64,000 bases of DNA, taken from assembly GCA_943846595.1 (NCBI GenBank), contig OX044355.1, positions 2,223,501-2,287,500 of the forward strand, read 5' to 3'. Shown one piece after another: positions 44,368 through 54,565 of the stretch (its first letter is position 1; each line of letters begins with the position of its first letter). The stretch is from an uncultured Polaribacter sp. GTDB taxonomy: Bacteria > Bacteroidota > Bacteroidia > Flavobacteriales > Flavobacteriaceae. The notes below the pieces were generated by a model. The model saw only the letters and a program-made list of their open reading frames with translations, was not told the DNA's origin and did not search any database. Both the position numbers and the translations under genes were made by a program.

Positions 44368-46134
44368 CTAGGATGCTAATTCTGCACTAAATTGCTTGTC
44401 GTATAAGTTTTTATAATATCCGTTTTCTTTTACCAATAGTTCTTGATGTGTTCCTTCTTCAACAATCAAACCTTTATCCATTACAATAATTTTATCTGCT
44501 TGTTTTATGGTTGCTAATCGGTGCGCTATTACAATTGAAGTTCGGTCTTTTGTAATGGTTTCTGTAGCAAACTGGATCATTTGTTCGGCATAGGAATCTA
44601 CAGAGGAAGTTGCTTCATCTAAAATTAAAATACTGGGGTTACTTACATAGGCTCGTAAAAAAGCAATCAGTTGTCTTTGCCCTGAAGAGAGCATCCCGCC
44701 TCTTTCTTTCACATTATAGCTGTAGTTCCCAGGAAGTGACATAATGAATTTGTGAATTCCAATTTGTTTGGCTGCTAGCGTAACTTCTGCCAATGAGATT
44801 GCGTTGTTTTTTAAGGTAATATTATTTAAAATAGAATCGGAAAACAAAAACACATCTTGTAAAACAATGGCCACTTGTTTTCGTAAGGACTCTAATTCGT
44901 AATTTTGAACTGAAACAGTATCTACAGCAATTTCACCGCTATCAATTTCATAAAAACGATTGATTAAATTAATGATAGTAGATTTTCCTGCACCTGTTGC
45001 GCCAACAATTGCCACAGTTTGCCCTTCTTGTACTTCCAATGAAATACCTTTTAAAACCTCTTCCCCTTTGATGTAACTAAAACGAACATTTTCAAAGGTG
45101 ATATTTCCTTTTAAATTTTTGGCTTTAAGGGTTCCTTGTTTTACAATACTACTATGAGTGTCAATAATATTAAAAACACGTTCACCAGAAACAATGCCCA
45201 TTTGTAATTGATTGAACTTGTCTGCAATTTGTCTTAGAGGTTGAAACAGCATTTGCGCATACATGATAAATGCAAAAATTTCTGCCACACTTGCAACCGA
45301 CTGATCTACCACTTGAAGTCCTCCAAACCAAACCAACAAACCTATGGCTATTGATGAAAATATTTCTGCAATCGGGAAGAAAATGGAATAATACCAGATT
45401 GTTTTTATATAAGCTTGTTTGTGCTTATTATTAATTTCTTTAAAGTTGTCATACTCAATTTTTTCTCTATTAAAAAGTTGTACAATTTTCATTCCAGTAA
45501 CTCGTTCTTGCACAAAACTATTTAGGTTAGAAACTTGATTTCTTACTTCTTGAAATGTTGCTTTTATCGCAATTTGAAATCTTTTTGTTGCATAAATTAA
45601 AATGGGTAAAACCAACAAAGTAATCAATGCCAATTGCCAATTCATGATCAGCATAATTACAATTACTACTAACATTTTTAAAAGATCACTCGTAATCTTA
45701 AAAACCCCTTGCGTAAAAAAGGCAGAAATTGTTTCAATATCTGAAACTACTCTTGTTACAAGTTTTCCTAACGCATTTTTATCAAAATATGCCATTTTAA
45801 ATTGCAAAATATGTCGAAATATTTTTGCTCTGATATCTCTAATAATGTGCTGCCCTACCCAGTTAGAAAAATAAATAAAGGTAAATTCAAGTAAAACTTC
45901 GATTCCCAAAACACCAAACATTAATAATACATAATACAGCAATGCATTGCTATCTTTTGGGATTACTCCTTCATCGATTGTAAGCATTAGAATGTAAGGC
46001 CTTACTGCTGCAAAAAAAGAGAGTAAAATGGTAGAAAAAGCAGCAGTAAAAAAGTTGAGACGATACTTTTTTGCAAAACTCATAAGTCTTGAAAATATTT
46101 TTATATCGAATGCATTTCCTGTTTTATCTGCCAA
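44368..46134 (-). CDS. ABC exporter with fused ATPase and membrane domain (MsbA-like)
   Basis: This 588-residue half-transporter has six membrane segments (residues ~20-320) and a cytoplasmic ATPase domain. Walker A is GATGAGKSTI (around 381), the signature LSSGQRQLIA, and Walker B ILILDEATSSVD. Similarity is to MsbA/lipid or multidrug exporters. In Flavobacteriaceae it commonly lies beside truA, as here (4 bp from the truA stop), and the two are probably cotranscribed. The transported compound is unknown. Confidence 0.92.
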   Translation of the reverse strand: MADKTGNAFDIKIFSRLMSFAKKYRLNFFTAAFSTILLSFFAAVRPYILMLTIDEGVIPKDSNALLYYVLLMFGVLGIEVLLEFTFIYFSNWVGQHIIRDIRAKIFRHILQFKMAYFDKNALGKLVTRVVSDIETISAFFTQGVFKITSDLLKMLVVIVIMLIMNWQLALITLLVLPILIYATKRFQIAIKATFQEVRNQVSNLNSFVQERVTGMKIVQLFNREKIEYDNFKEINNKHKQAYIKTIWYYSIFFPIAEIFSSIAIGLLVWFGGLQVVDQSVASVAEIFAFIMYAQMLFQPLRQIADKFNQLQMGIVSGERVFNIIDTHSSIVKQGTLKAKNLKGNITFENVRFSYIKGEEVLKGISLEVQEGQTVAIVGATGAGKSTIINLINRFYEIDSGEIAVDTVSVQNYELESLRKQVAIVLQDVFLFSDSILNNITLKNNAISLAEVTLAAKQIGIHKFIMSLPGNYSYNVKERGGMLSSGQRQLIAFLRAYVSNPSILILDEATSSVDSYAEQMIQFATETITKDRTSIVIAHRLATIKQADKIIVMDKGLIVEEGTHQELLVKENGYYKNLYDKQFSAELAS

Positions 46135-46137
46135 AAT

Positions 46138-46863
46138 CTAATATTTTATTGCTGTTAAAAATAACCCTTTTGCTGGAACGGATAGTCCGGCTTTACTTCT
46201 GCTTTTACTTTCTATAATTTTCCTAAAATCTTCAACGGTTTTCTTTCCCGACCCAACTTCCAATAAGGTTCCTACAATGGCTCTCACCATATTTCTTAAA
46301 AATCGATTGGCAGAGATATGAAATGTCAATTCGTTTTCTTTTTCAATCCAAACGGCTTTTGTGATATCGCAGTTAAAGGTATAAACGTCTGTTTTTACTT
46401 TTGAAAAGGATTCAAAATCCTGATATTCTAACAATAGTTTTGCCGCTTCGTTCATTCGATTTAAATCAAATTTTTGAGAATGAATTTGCCATGCAAAATC
46501 CAATAAAAAAGGATCTCTTCCCAAACATATTTTATAGACATAACTTCTACTTAGAGCATTAAACCGTGCATGCATTTCTTGATCTACTGAAAAAACTTTA
46601 CGAACAACAATGTCTTCTGGCAAAATGGAATTTAATTTAAAAACCACATTTTCATCCAATTTTTGGTCCACATCAAAGTGCGCAAACATTTGAGAAGCGT
46701 GAACACCAGTATCGGTTCTTCCGGCACCTACTACGCTAATTTCGTATTGTAGCATAGTGCTTAAAGCGTAGTTTACTTTTTGTTGTACAGAAATTGCATC
46801 GGGTTGAATTTGCCAACCATGATAGTTTTTTCCGTTGTAAGAAAGTTCTATAAAATATCTCAA
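46138..46863 (-). CDS. truA: tRNA pseudouridine synthase A
   Basis: TruA converts U38-40 of the anticodon arm to pseudouridine. The catalytic motif is VGAGRTDTGVHASQMFAHF (Asp around 53). N-terminal YFIELSYNGKNYHGWQ and C-terminal RFLRNMVRAIVGTLLEVGSGK are diagnostic. The 241-residue length is normal. The ABC exporter follows on the same strand with 4 bp between them. It diverges from the metallophosphoesterase gene with a 63-bp spacer. Confidence 0.96.
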   Translation of the reverse strand: MRYFIELSYNGKNYHGWQIQPDAISVQQKVNYALSTMLQYEISVVGAGRTDTGVHASQMFAHFDVDQKLDENVVFKLNSILPEDIVVRKVFSVDQEMHARFNALSRSYVYKICLGRDPFLLDFAWQIHSQKFDLNRMNEAAKLLLEYQDFESFSKVKTDVYTFNCDITKAVWIEKENELTFHISANRFLRNMVRAIVGTLLEVGSGKKTVEDFRKIIESKSRSKAGLSVPAKGLFLTAIKY

Positions 46864-46926
46864 TAATTGTCTATTTTGAAGACATCAAAATTACGAAATT
46901 TATTTTGTTATTAGTATTTTTGTAGG

Positions 46927-47424
46927 GTGAAGAAAATCTTGTTACTCTCCGATACGCATAGTTATATTGATGACCAAATTTTAAAGTTTGTAAAACAAGC
47001 GGATGAAGTTTGGCATGCAGGCGATATTGGCAATTTAGAGGTTACAGATGCGATAAAGGCAATCAAGCCTTTACGAGCAGTTTACGGAAATATTGATGCT
47101 ACTGATGCCCGATCGGAATTCCCTTTAGACAATCGTTTTGAACTTGAAAAAGTGAGTGTATGGATTACGCATATTGGTGGATATCCAAACAAATACAATC
47201 AAAGGATTCGAGAGGAAATAAACAAAAACACCCCTCAAATTTTTATTGCTGGACATTCTCATATTTTAAAAGTTCAATATGATAAAAAATTAAATCTTTT
47301 ACACTTAAACCCAGGTGCAGCTGGTAATCATGGGTTTCACAAAATAAGAACAATGCTCCGTTTCAGCCTTGATAATGGAGACATAAAAGCGATGGAAATT
47401 ATAGAACTGGCAAATCGGGGTTAG
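46927..47424 (+). CDS. Metallophosphoesterase (YfcE/MJ0936-type)
   Basis: This calcineurin-like phosphoesterase has 165 residues. A GTG at 46927 is the start (VKKILLLSDTHSYIDD). Metal ligands are visible in DTH (SDTHSY), GDIGN, GNIDA and the final GHSH. It likely hydrolyses phosphodiesters or pyrophosphates; the substrate is unknown. The 3' end overlaps the convergent histidine-kinase remnant by about 25 bp. The order metallophosphoesterase/truA/ABC is common in Flavobacteriia. Confidence 0.9.
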   Translation: MKKILLLSDTHSYIDDQILKFVKQADEVWHAGDIGNLEVTDAIKAIKPLRAVYGNIDATDARSEFPLDNRFELEKVSVWITHIGGYPNKYNQRIREEINKNTPQIFIAGHSHILKVQYDKKLNLLHLNPGAAGNHGFHKIRTMLRFSLDNGDIKAMEIIELANRG

Positions 47425-47752
47425 GTAATTTTGTTATATCTAAAATAGGAAGATTAATTTCGATTCTGGTACCTCCGTCTATCTCGGATTCTATATTCAT
47501 AATACCTTTTAACATAAAAACTCGTGCCTCTATTTGATTGATTCCAATACCATCTTTGTTTTTCACTTTTTTGGGATCAAAGCCTTTTCCATCATCTGTA
47601 ATAACAATTTTTAAAGTTCTTTTGTCTTCTTTTAATAAAATAACGGCATTTTGTGCCTCGCTGTGCTTTAAAACATTGTTAATCAACTCTTGTACAATAT
47701 TATACACTTTATTTTCAAAGGCTATGGAATACCGATTGTTATTGGACTCATT
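47399..47752 (-). pseudogene. C-terminal fragment of a sensor histidine kinase (NarL-type HPK7)
   Basis: The minus-strand frame, open from 47752, encodes only the ATPase domain of a histidine kinase: NKVYNIVQELINNVLKHSEA (N box), ITDDGKGFDPKK (G1) and GIGINQIEARVFMLKG (G2), then GGTRIEINLPI. All upstream parts (sensor, dimerisation His) are absent. It overlaps, in a different frame, the tail of the response regulator that lies upstream. Its last ~14 residues (LDITKLPNPDLPVL) run over the end of the convergent gene, so its own stop is probably lost too. It is a deletion remnant. Confidence 0.75.
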
Positions 47753-48198
47753 TTAGTCTTTTTCGATTTCTGTTCCGAATAGAGATGCAATAACCCTTTC
47801 TGAATATCCGAGCTTAAATATTGTTCTCCTTTTGCCACAGCTTTAATGGCATTTATAATATGTGAACTTGCACTACTTTTTGTCAGATACCCAAGCGCAC
47901 CAAGTTTTAGTACTTTTGTAACAATATGCAAATCGTTATAACTCGATAGTACAATTGTTTTATGAGGTATCTCATTTCGATTTAAAAACTCTAAAATTGC
48001 AATACCATCTAAAACAGGCATACTAATATCTAGAATTAGAACTTCAATATTATTCTTTGATATCCATTCAAGGAGAGCTTCTCCGGTAAGAGAATACCCA
48101 TCAATTTTAAGGGTTTTATCAGTCTTAAGCAGTGCAACGATTCCATCGATTAAAATCTTATGATCATCTGCAATATGAACTTTAATTTTATTTCCCAT
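47722..48198 (-). pseudogene. Truncated NarL/LuxR-type response regulator lacking its DNA-binding domain
   Basis: From the ATG at 48198 the protein is a complete receiver domain: DDHKILIDG, phosphoacceptor in LILDISMPVLDG (Asp near 55), VLSSYND and YLTKSS. It reaches the linker (LSSDIQKGLLHLYSEQKSK) and then ends with MSPITIGIP, where the LuxR helix-turn-helix should begin. The kinase fragment begins within this end, in another frame. One deletion therefore appears to have removed the HTH and the front of the kinase. The receiver could still be made and might act as a decoy or phosphate sink; this is inference. Confidence 0.75.
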
Positions 48199-48242
48199 TT
48201 TTATTACTACAATTTTAGATGCTTTTTTTTGATCCCACAATC

Positions 48243-48281
48243 CCCATTTATAGGGATATTTTGCATATACCTATAAATGGG
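48243..48281. promoter_or_regulatory. Inverted repeat upstream of the response regulator
   Basis: CCCATTTATAGG (48243-48254) and CCTATAAATGGG (48270-48281) are perfect 12-bp arms 15 bp apart, 45 bp upstream of the regulator's start. This spacing (centres 27 bp apart) suggests a dimer-binding operator, perhaps the regulator's own site before it lost its DNA-binding domain. Confidence 0.55.
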
Positions 48282-48401
48282 AATACGCTAGCCCTTTTCA
48301 GGGAGTGGGTTTTAGCTAAGTTATTGTATTTTAGCCGCTTAAAAAACGTGTGTGAAAAAAATTAACATACCTTTATGATAATTTTAAGATTTGTACAAAA
48401 A

Positions 48402-48427
48402 AAAACCGAAGATAAATCTTCGGTTTT
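48402..48427 (-). terminator. Terminator of the DUF4293 gene
   Basis: AAAACCGAAGAT and its complement form a perfect 12-bp stem with a 2-nt loop. On the minus strand it is followed by a run of Ts, 29 bp after the DUF4293 stop. Confidence 0.85.
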
Positions 48428-48455
48428 GGGTCGCACTAATATACTAATTATTAGA

Positions 48456-48887
48456 TTATCGTAATCTATCTACAGATTTTACGAGATCTTCGTCCTTTTG
48501 AATAGCCTTATTTGCAAAAACAACAAATACGATTGCTAAAATCGGTAAAAACATCCCAATACCATTCTCTGAAATTTTCATTTCTCCAGGTAAAGTTAGA
48601 GATACATATATCAATAATCCTAATAATAAAAGGTTTATCAAAATTGAAATTCTTCCAAGCACAAATTGGAGCTGCCTTCTTTTGTATAAGAAGATCGCGA
48701 CACAAGTACAGAAAGCGGAAAGTAAAAATAATAAAGAAATTCCATTTAACAACAAAGAATCTTCTTTAAAAAGATCGATAACAAAAGTGGTCTGTTCTGG
48801 AGTTTTCCACAAATTAAAGACAAAAATAAGCCCTCCAGAAATGGCAGTTGCTAGCAGTAAATAAATGGACTGTATTCTTTGTATCAT
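48456..48887 (-). CDS. DUF4293 membrane protein
   Basis: This 143-residue inner-membrane protein has four hydrophobic segments (about 8-26, 45-66, 78-97 and 110-126). It begins MIQRIQSIYLLLATAIS, the standard opening of DUF4293. Its position next to and divergent from rho is conserved in Bacteroidota by my recollection, which supports the assignment. The function is unknown. A strong terminator follows. Confidence 0.85.
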   Translation of the reverse strand: MIQRIQSIYLLLATAISGGLIFVFNLWKTPEQTTFVIDLFKEDSLLLNGISLLFLLSAFCTCVAIFLYKRRQLQFVLGRISILINLLLLGLLIYVSLTLPGEMKISENGIGMFLPILAIVFVVFANKAIQKDEDLVKSVDRLR

Positions 48888-49079
48888 AAGAACTTATTGA
48901 GAAACAAAAGTATCGTTTTCTTTTTTAAAAAGAAAGACAAAAAATTAAAAAAATAATCCTATATTTGTTATATCAAACCCCATCACTCTATTGTATAGTA
49001 CTATATACAATACTTCAAAAATCAAATAATCTTACAGATTTCCTTTAATGGAATATAAATTAACATAACAACTATATAA

Positions 49080-50792
49080 ATGTTCGAAATTTCTGAACTG
49101 AAAGCAAAAACGCTTGCCGATTTACAAGTAATTGCCAAATCTATTGGACTGTCTAAAACAAGTCAATTAAAAAAATTAGACTTAGTATATCAAATTTTAG
49201 ACACACAAGCTGCCAATCCAGTAAAGGTTGTCGCGCCTAACAAGACCAATGACATGGGAGTAAAGGCAATGAAACCAAAGCGAAAAAGGGTCACAAAAAG
49301 CCCTGAGAATACTCCAAATCCTTCAGCAACAAAAACAGTTGAGGACAATGAATCTCAAGCAAAGAAGGAAGATCGAATTGAAAAAAGAGAAAGCGCTATC
49401 CCTGTGAAAAGAATTATTTCCGAAGAAAAAGTGACTGCGATAAAGGATCATGACACGGAGAAAGACGTGTTAAAAACGCCTCATAAGCCACAACATCCTA
49501 AAAAAAATCAGCAACATTCAAAGGCCCCACAACCAAGGCCAACACATCCAAAAAACCAACAAAACAACGCAGGACAAAACAATAAAAACAAACACAAAGA
49601 AAATTCGAGAGAAAAAAGTCCCGTGGTGAGTAAAGGCAATCGATCAAACAATCGATATAAAGATCCAGATTTTGAGTTTGATGGTATTATAGAAAGTGAA
49701 GGAGTATTAGAAATGATGCCAGATGGTTATGGTTTTTTACGTTCTTCTGACTATAATTACTTGTCATCACCTGATGATATTTATGTGTCTCAATCGCAAA
49801 TTAAATTATTTGGAATAAAAACGGGAGATACCGTTCGAGGAAATGTACGTCCTCCAAAAGAAGGTGAAAAATACTTTCCATTAATTCGAGTTTCAAAAAT
49901 AAACGGCCTCAATCCAAATATTGTAAGAGATCGGGTTTCGTTTGAACATTTGACACCGCTTTTTCCACAAGAAAAATTCAACCTCGCTGAAAAAGGAAGT
50001 TCTTTGTCAACAAGAATCATCGATTTATTTTCTCCTTTAGGAAAAGGGCAACGTGGTATGATTGTAGCACAACCAAAAACGGGTAAAACAATGCTTTTAA
50101 AGGATGTTGCAAATGCCATTGCAGCTAATCATCCAGAAGTCTATCAAATTGTACTTCTTATTGATGAACGTCCAGAGGAAGTTACAGACATGAAACGAAA
50201 TGTTCGTGGAGAGGTAGTTGCCTCTACTTTTGATGAGCCTGCAGACAAACACGTTAAAGTAGCCAATATTGTTTTAGAGAAAGCAAAACGTTTGGTAGAA
50301 TGTGGTCATGATGTTGTGATTTTATTGGATTCGATAACTCGATTGGCAAGAGCCTACAATACGGTAGCTCCTGCATCTGGAAAAATACTTTCTGGAGGGA
50401 TCGACGCAAATGCATTGCACAAACCAAAACGTTTCTTTGGAGCTGCTAGAAATATTGAAAATGGAGGTTCTCTAACAATAATAGCAACGGCACTTACTGA
50501 AACTGGTTCTAAAATGGATGAAGTTATCTTTGAAGAATTTAAAGGTACTGGTAACATGGAATTACAACTAGACAGAAACATCTCGAACCGTAGAATCTAT
50601 CCTGCAATCGACTTAATTAAATCTTCAACACGTAGAGATGATTTACTACTGGATGCTAAAACGGTCCAAAGAATGTGGGTATTGCGAAAGTATCTTGCAG
50701 ATATGAACCCTGTTGAAGCCATGGAGTTTATTAACGAAAGAATTAAGTTCTCAAAGAATAACGATGAGTTTTTAATCTCTATGAATGGTTAA
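49080..50792 (+). CDS. rho: Transcription termination factor Rho with basic N-terminal insertion
   Basis: Rho is the hexameric RNA helicase that ends transcription. Its Rho_N part ([21 protein letters not shown]) is followed by a long Lys/Asn/Gln/Pro-rich disordered insert (about residues 50-200), a Bacteroidota trait. The RNA-binding cold-shock-like domain contains [17 protein letters not shown]. The ATPase has Walker [10 protein letters not shown] (around 333), [16 protein letters not shown] (Walker B) and [16 protein letters not shown]. The length is 570. It is monocistronic and ends at a strong terminator shared with ppiD. Confidence 0.97.
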   Translation: MFEISELKAKTLADLQVIAKSIGLSKTSQLKKLDLVYQILDTQAANPVKVVAPNKTNDMGVKAMKPKRKRVTKSPENTPNPSATKTVEDNESQAKKEDRIEKRESAIPVKRIISEEKVTAIKDHDTEKDVLKTPHKPQHPKKNQQHSKAPQPRPTHPKNQQNNAGQNNKNKHKENSREKSPVVSKGNRSNNRYKDPDFEFDGIIESEGVLEMMPDGYGFLRSSDYNYLSSPDDIYVSQSQIKLFGIKTGDTVRGNVRPPKEGEKYFPLIRVSKINGLNPNIVRDRVSFEHLTPLFPQEKFNLAEKGSSLSTRIIDLFSPLGKGQRGMIVAQPKTGKTMLLKDVANAIAANHPEVYQIVLLIDERPEEVTDMKRNVRGEVVASTFDEPADKHVKVANIVLEKAKRLVECGHDVVILLDSITRLARAYNTVAPASGKILSGGIDANALHKPKRFFGAARNIENGGSLTIIATALTETGSKMDEVIFEEFKGTGNMELQLDRNISNRRIYPAIDLIKSSTRRDDLLLDAKTVQRMWVLRKYLADMNPVEAMEFINERIKFSKNNDEFLISMNG

Positions 50793-50811
50793 TTCAGAAA
50801 GAACAAGATAT

Positions 50812-50846
50812 AAAAAAATCCCGCTCAAATTGAGCGGGATTTTTTT
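50812..50846. terminator. Bidirectional terminator between rho and ppiD
   Basis: A 17-bp stem (AAAAAAATCCCGCTCAA and its complement) with a 1-nt loop has A and T runs on both sides. It serves the convergent rho and PpiD genes. Confidence 0.93.
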
Positions 50847-50865
50847 ATGTGATAAAGAATCGCTA

Positions 50866-52959
50866 TTATTGATTTGCACCATACAAAGCACTTCCTCTAT
50901 TATCGTTAATGGCTGCAGCTTTTTTAAGGGCTTCATACATTTTAAAGGTTTGTATCTTTCTTGCGTCAGCAATTCTTTTTCTTTCAGCATCGTAATTTGG
51001 TAATGCTGTTGGCAATTCTTTCTTGGTAACAACAAAAGCATATACTCCTTTGCTTCCTACTATCGAATTGTACAACTTGTCGTTACTAGCATAAAACATT
51101 GCCCCTACTACTTTAGGCTCTGCTCCTGCTCCTGAAAGTGTCGTACTTTGCAGGCTTATATTGTTGGCGTTTCTAACGGTTGTATTGTTTGCTTTTGCAA
51201 TTTCAGTTAAAGAGGATCCCGCCATTTTCTCTGAGAGTAATTTTGCTTTCTTTTCTTTTAATAAAATAGAACGCACTTTGGATGCTTCCTTAGCAACTGG
51301 TGCAGTTCCTTTTTTTGTTTTAGCAGTAATAAAAACAACTACATGACCATTTTCTGTATCAAAACGTTGAAAATCTCCTACTTCTACATCTCCAAAAGCC
51401 CAAGATACAATGCCTCTTTCTTTTCCAAGACCTGGAACGCTTTCATCTAAAACCTTCACTCCAATGGCTGGTCTGGCGGTATAGTTATTTGCTTTTGCAA
51501 CGTCATAGAAATTGCCATTTTTAGAAACTTCCAATGCAAATTTCTCTGCATTTTCAAACATTACATTTTCTGTAGCTTCCGAAGGCATAATTTTTTTTGC
51601 AATGGTTGCTAATTTCATTGCGCTTTGCTTGTTCTTTTGCGCATCCACTCGAATGATATGAAATCCAAATGGGGTTTTTACGACACCTACTGAACCTACT
51701 TTTTTTGCAAATGTAAAGTCTCTAAATGCAGGGGTCATTCTTGCATAGTTGAAGAATCCTAAATCTCCTCCTTTTTCAGCATTTGATTTGTCTGATGAAA
51801 AAGATTTCGCCAAACTTTTAAATTTTCTTTTGCTTCTTTTAACTACTGCTAAAATACTATCGGCTAATTTCTCTGCTTGTGCTTCTGTTCTTGTAACATC
51901 TGGTGTTGCTCTTTGTGATCCAACAAAAGGGATTAAAATATGACTTGCTTTTACAGAGTCTGGCATTTGTGCCACCACAGTAATTTTTGTCATCTTAAAA
52001 AATCCGCTTTCTTTGTAAGGTCCAAAGACATCTCCTTCTTTTCCATTAAAAATGGTTGCTGCAACTTCTACAGGAACTTGATTTTTAAATTTAAAGTTTT
52101 GATCGAGGTTTAAATCTGAATCGTTGTCCGATAAAAAGGCAAGGTTGTTTGTTGTTGTTTTGAAATCTTCTTTTAAAGAGGCCAATTCGCTTTTAATCGC
52201 TTCTTGATCTTCAGCAGTCGCTTTGGTATCAAATTTCACATAAGATAAATCTCTAGATGCTTCTACTTGGAAGTCTTTTTCGTGATCGTTAATGTAGGAA
52301 GCAATTTCACTGGTAGAAACCTTTACAAGACTGTCTGCTAATGAAGTGTATGGAAGATACACGAATTGTGCGCTCAATTTTGTATTGTTGTTTAAATAGT
52401 TGTTTTCTCCTTCTTTTAAAGAAGCACCCAAACCAGCAGTTACTAAATTATTGTAGGTATTTCTTTCAGAATTATCTTTGACTTGCTTGATATAGTTGTT
52501 CCAAGCGTCTGACAATTGTTTATTATTAATTTCAATGTCTTTTAAGAATTGTTTTACTTTAGATTCGTCGAAAATACCTGCTTCATTTAAAAATTCTGGG
52601 TTTCCTTGAACAGATGGCGAATTCAAAACTTCCATCCAAACATCATTTTCACCAACAATAATCCCTGCTTTTTCTAGCTGGGCCTGATATATTTTTTTTC
52701 GAACAATATTATCCCAGACTGTTTTTGTAGCCTGCATGTCAGAAACATTATTTCCAGCTTGTGTTTTATAGGCTTCTAATGCCGTTGTAAATTCTTGTCG
52801 AGAAATTACGTCGCCATCTACCTCTCCTATTTCATTTACTTTGCTAGAATTGAATAAGTCTCCTAAGGTAGAAGGATCTAAGACAAATGCAAAAAGTGCC
52901 AAACCAATTATGATGATTAAGAACATTGAACGTTCTCTAATTTTTGATAAAACTGCCAT
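50866..52959 (-). CDS. ppiD: Membrane-anchored peptidyl-prolyl isomerase PpiD
   Basis: PpiD is an inner-membrane chaperone that folds outer-membrane and secreted proteins. One TM segment (FLIIIIGLALFAFVL, residues 13-27) is followed by a SurA-like N domain. The parvulin domain (about 340-455) has VKASHILIPF, GGDLGFFNYARM and TPFGFHIIRV. The 697-residue length is typical for Bacteroidota. It is transcribed on the minus strand just after the CNNM gene (119 bp apart) and so may belong to the same envelope-biogenesis run. Confidence 0.9.
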   Translation of the reverse strand: MAVLSKIRERSMFLIIIIGLALFAFVLDPSTLGDLFNSSKVNEIGEVDGDVISRQEFTTALEAYKTQAGNNVSDMQATKTVWDNIVRKKIYQAQLEKAGIIVGENDVWMEVLNSPSVQGNPEFLNEAGIFDESKVKQFLKDIEINNKQLSDAWNNYIKQVKDNSERNTYNNLVTAGLGASLKEGENNYLNNNTKLSAQFVYLPYTSLADSLVKVSTSEIASYINDHEKDFQVEASRDLSYVKFDTKATAEDQEAIKSELASLKEDFKTTTNNLAFLSDNDSDLNLDQNFKFKNQVPVEVAATIFNGKEGDVFGPYKESGFFKMTKITVVAQMPDSVKASHILIPFVGSQRATPDVTRTEAQAEKLADSILAVVKRSKRKFKSLAKSFSSDKSNAEKGGDLGFFNYARMTPAFRDFTFAKKVGSVGVVKTPFGFHIIRVDAQKNKQSAMKLATIAKKIMPSEATENVMFENAEKFALEVSKNGNFYDVAKANNYTARPAIGVKVLDESVPGLGKERGIVSWAFGDVEVGDFQRFDTENGHVVVFITAKTKKGTAPVAKEASKVRSILLKEKKAKLLSEKMAGSSLTEIAKANNTTVRNANNISLQSTTLSGAGAEPKVVGAMFYASNDKLYNSIVGSKGVYAFVVTKKELPTALPNYDAERKRIADARKIQTFKMYEALKKAAAINDNRGSALYGANQ

Positions 52960-53078
52960 ACGTAATTTATTTATTTTTCTGGAGGCGAATATACGATTTG
53001 GGTTTTAATGTTGCAACCGAATTCTTACTTATTAATCGCCAATAAAGATTTATTTAAGAGGATGATCTTGAGAAAATA

Positions 53079-54344
53079 TTAGTCTTCTTTGTCTACAACT
53101 CGCAGACGAATCTCTTCTATTTTGGAAGCGCTTACTTTTAAGATTTCAAATTCAAAATTCCCAATAGCTACAATCTCATTTTGTTCAGGAATATTTTCTG
53201 TAGCATTAATAATAAAGCCGCCCAAGGTTTCGTAGGCTTCTTCTTTGGGAATGTTTAGATCGTAGCTTTCATTCAAATAATCGACCTCTAATCGTGCCGA
53301 AAAGTGAAAAGAATTTTCCGAGAGTTGTTCTTCTGTAAACTCTTGTGAATCGTGTTCATCTTCAATTTCACCAAACAACTCTTCTACAATATCTTCCACT
53401 GTAATAATTCCAGATGTGCCGCCATATTCATCGATCACCACAGCCACACTCTTTCTTTTTTTCATTAGATTGTTGAGAATATCATTGATCATCATCGATT
53501 CTGGCACAAATTCTACAGGCAATAAAATTGCTTTTATGGTCTTTGGCTTTTTAAAAAGTTCGAAGGCACTCACATAGCCCACTACATCGTCTAAAGAACT
53601 ATTGTATATTAAAATTTTTGAATGCCCTGTTTCTATCAAACGCTGTTTTAAATTGGCTACTTTATCATGAATTTCTAAAGCAACAATCTCGGTTCTGGGT
53701 ACCATGATCTCTCTTGCTTTTAAATTTTGAAATTCCAATGCATTTTGAAAAATTTGAATTTCAGAATCCATTTCATCGCTTTCGTTTCTAACTTCCAATT
53801 GCTCAGTAATATAGTTCCCTAATTCTTGTTTACTAAATTCAGTTTGTTGTTCGTCTGGATTTAATTTGAATAAAACACGAAGAAAAAAATCTGAAATCAG
53901 CGTAATAAATTCTGAAAAAAAATGAAATAAATAATAGAAAAAATAGGCTGGAATAACAAAGATTCGCATGACCTCATTGGAATAAATTCTAAAAATTGCT
54001 TTGGGTAAAAACTCTGCAGTAACTAAAATTATTAATGTCGATATAATCGTTTGTACTAATAAACTCGAGAATTCATTCAAATAATTTTCTGGGAGTAATT
54101 TTACCAGCACTTGGCCCATGTAATAACTATAAATGACCAACGATATGTTGTTTCCCACCAACATTGTGGTGATAAACTTTGAGGTCTTTTGTGTAATTTT
54201 ATTTAAAATTTTAGAAATAAACCCTGCTCTCTTTTTCTCTAATTCAATGTGCAACTTGTTTGCAGATACAAAAGCAATTTCCATACCTGAGAAAAATGCT
54301 GAAAATACAATTGAAATGACAATAATGGCGATTTCCATTTCCAT
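53079..54344 (-). CDS. CNNM/CorC (hemolysin-like) transporter-associated CBS protein
   Basis: This 421-residue membrane protein has a CNNM transmembrane domain (about 5-150, MEMEIAIIVISIVFSAFFSGMEIA start). Two CBS domains follow (AREIMVPRTEIVAL and VAVVIDEYGGTSGIITVEDIVEELFGEI), then a CorC_HlyC-type domain (SFHFSARLEVDYLNE). It may act in magnesium or cobalt handling. The gene lies 17 bp after a small membrane-protein gene on the same strand and may share its transcript with lptC. Confidence 0.9.
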   Translation of the reverse strand: MEMEIAIIVISIVFSAFFSGMEIAFVSANKLHIELEKKRAGFISKILNKITQKTSKFITTMLVGNNISLVIYSYYMGQVLVKLLPENYLNEFSSLLVQTIISTLIILVTAEFLPKAIFRIYSNEVMRIFVIPAYFFYYLFHFFSEFITLISDFFLRVLFKLNPDEQQTEFSKQELGNYITEQLEVRNESDEMDSEIQIFQNALEFQNLKAREIMVPRTEIVALEIHDKVANLKQRLIETGHSKILIYNSSLDDVVGYVSAFELFKKPKTIKAILLPVEFVPESMMINDILNNLMKKRKSVAVVIDEYGGTSGIITVEDIVEELFGEIEDEHDSQEFTEEQLSENSFHFSARLEVDYLNESYDLNIPKEEAYETLGGFIINATENIPEQNEIVAIGNFEFEILKVSASKIEEIRLRVVDKED

Positions 54345-54361
54345 AGAGAATTGTGTCTAAA

Positions 54362-54562
54362 CTAGTTGTTTGGGTTGTTTCTTTGTTCGATCTTTTTTCG
54401 AAAACGTCTTTTAAGTAAAAAAACGAAGGTAATAAAAACTGAGAAACCAATAAGAATCAGTGCTTTGCCACTCTCAGATCCCAAGGCAAACAATCCTTCT
54501 ACCAAACAGATTGCAGCGAGTACTAAATATCCATATTGAAAAAACTTCCACATTGTATTCAT
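54362..54562 (-). CDS. Small membrane protein between lptC and the CNNM gene
   Basis: This 66-residue protein (MNTMWKFFQYGYLVLAAICL start) has two hydrophobic segments (about 9-26 and 34-50) and a basic C-terminus (KRRFRKKIEQRNNPNN). It starts 3 bp after lptC and ends 17 bp before the CNNM gene, so it belongs to this operon. Similar small proteins hold the same place in related genomes by my recollection. The function is unknown. Confidence 0.65.
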   Translation of the reverse strand: MNTMWKFFQYGYLVLAAICLVEGLFALGSESGKALILIGFSVFITFVFLLKRRFRKKIEQRNNPNN

Positions 54563-54565
54563 AAT

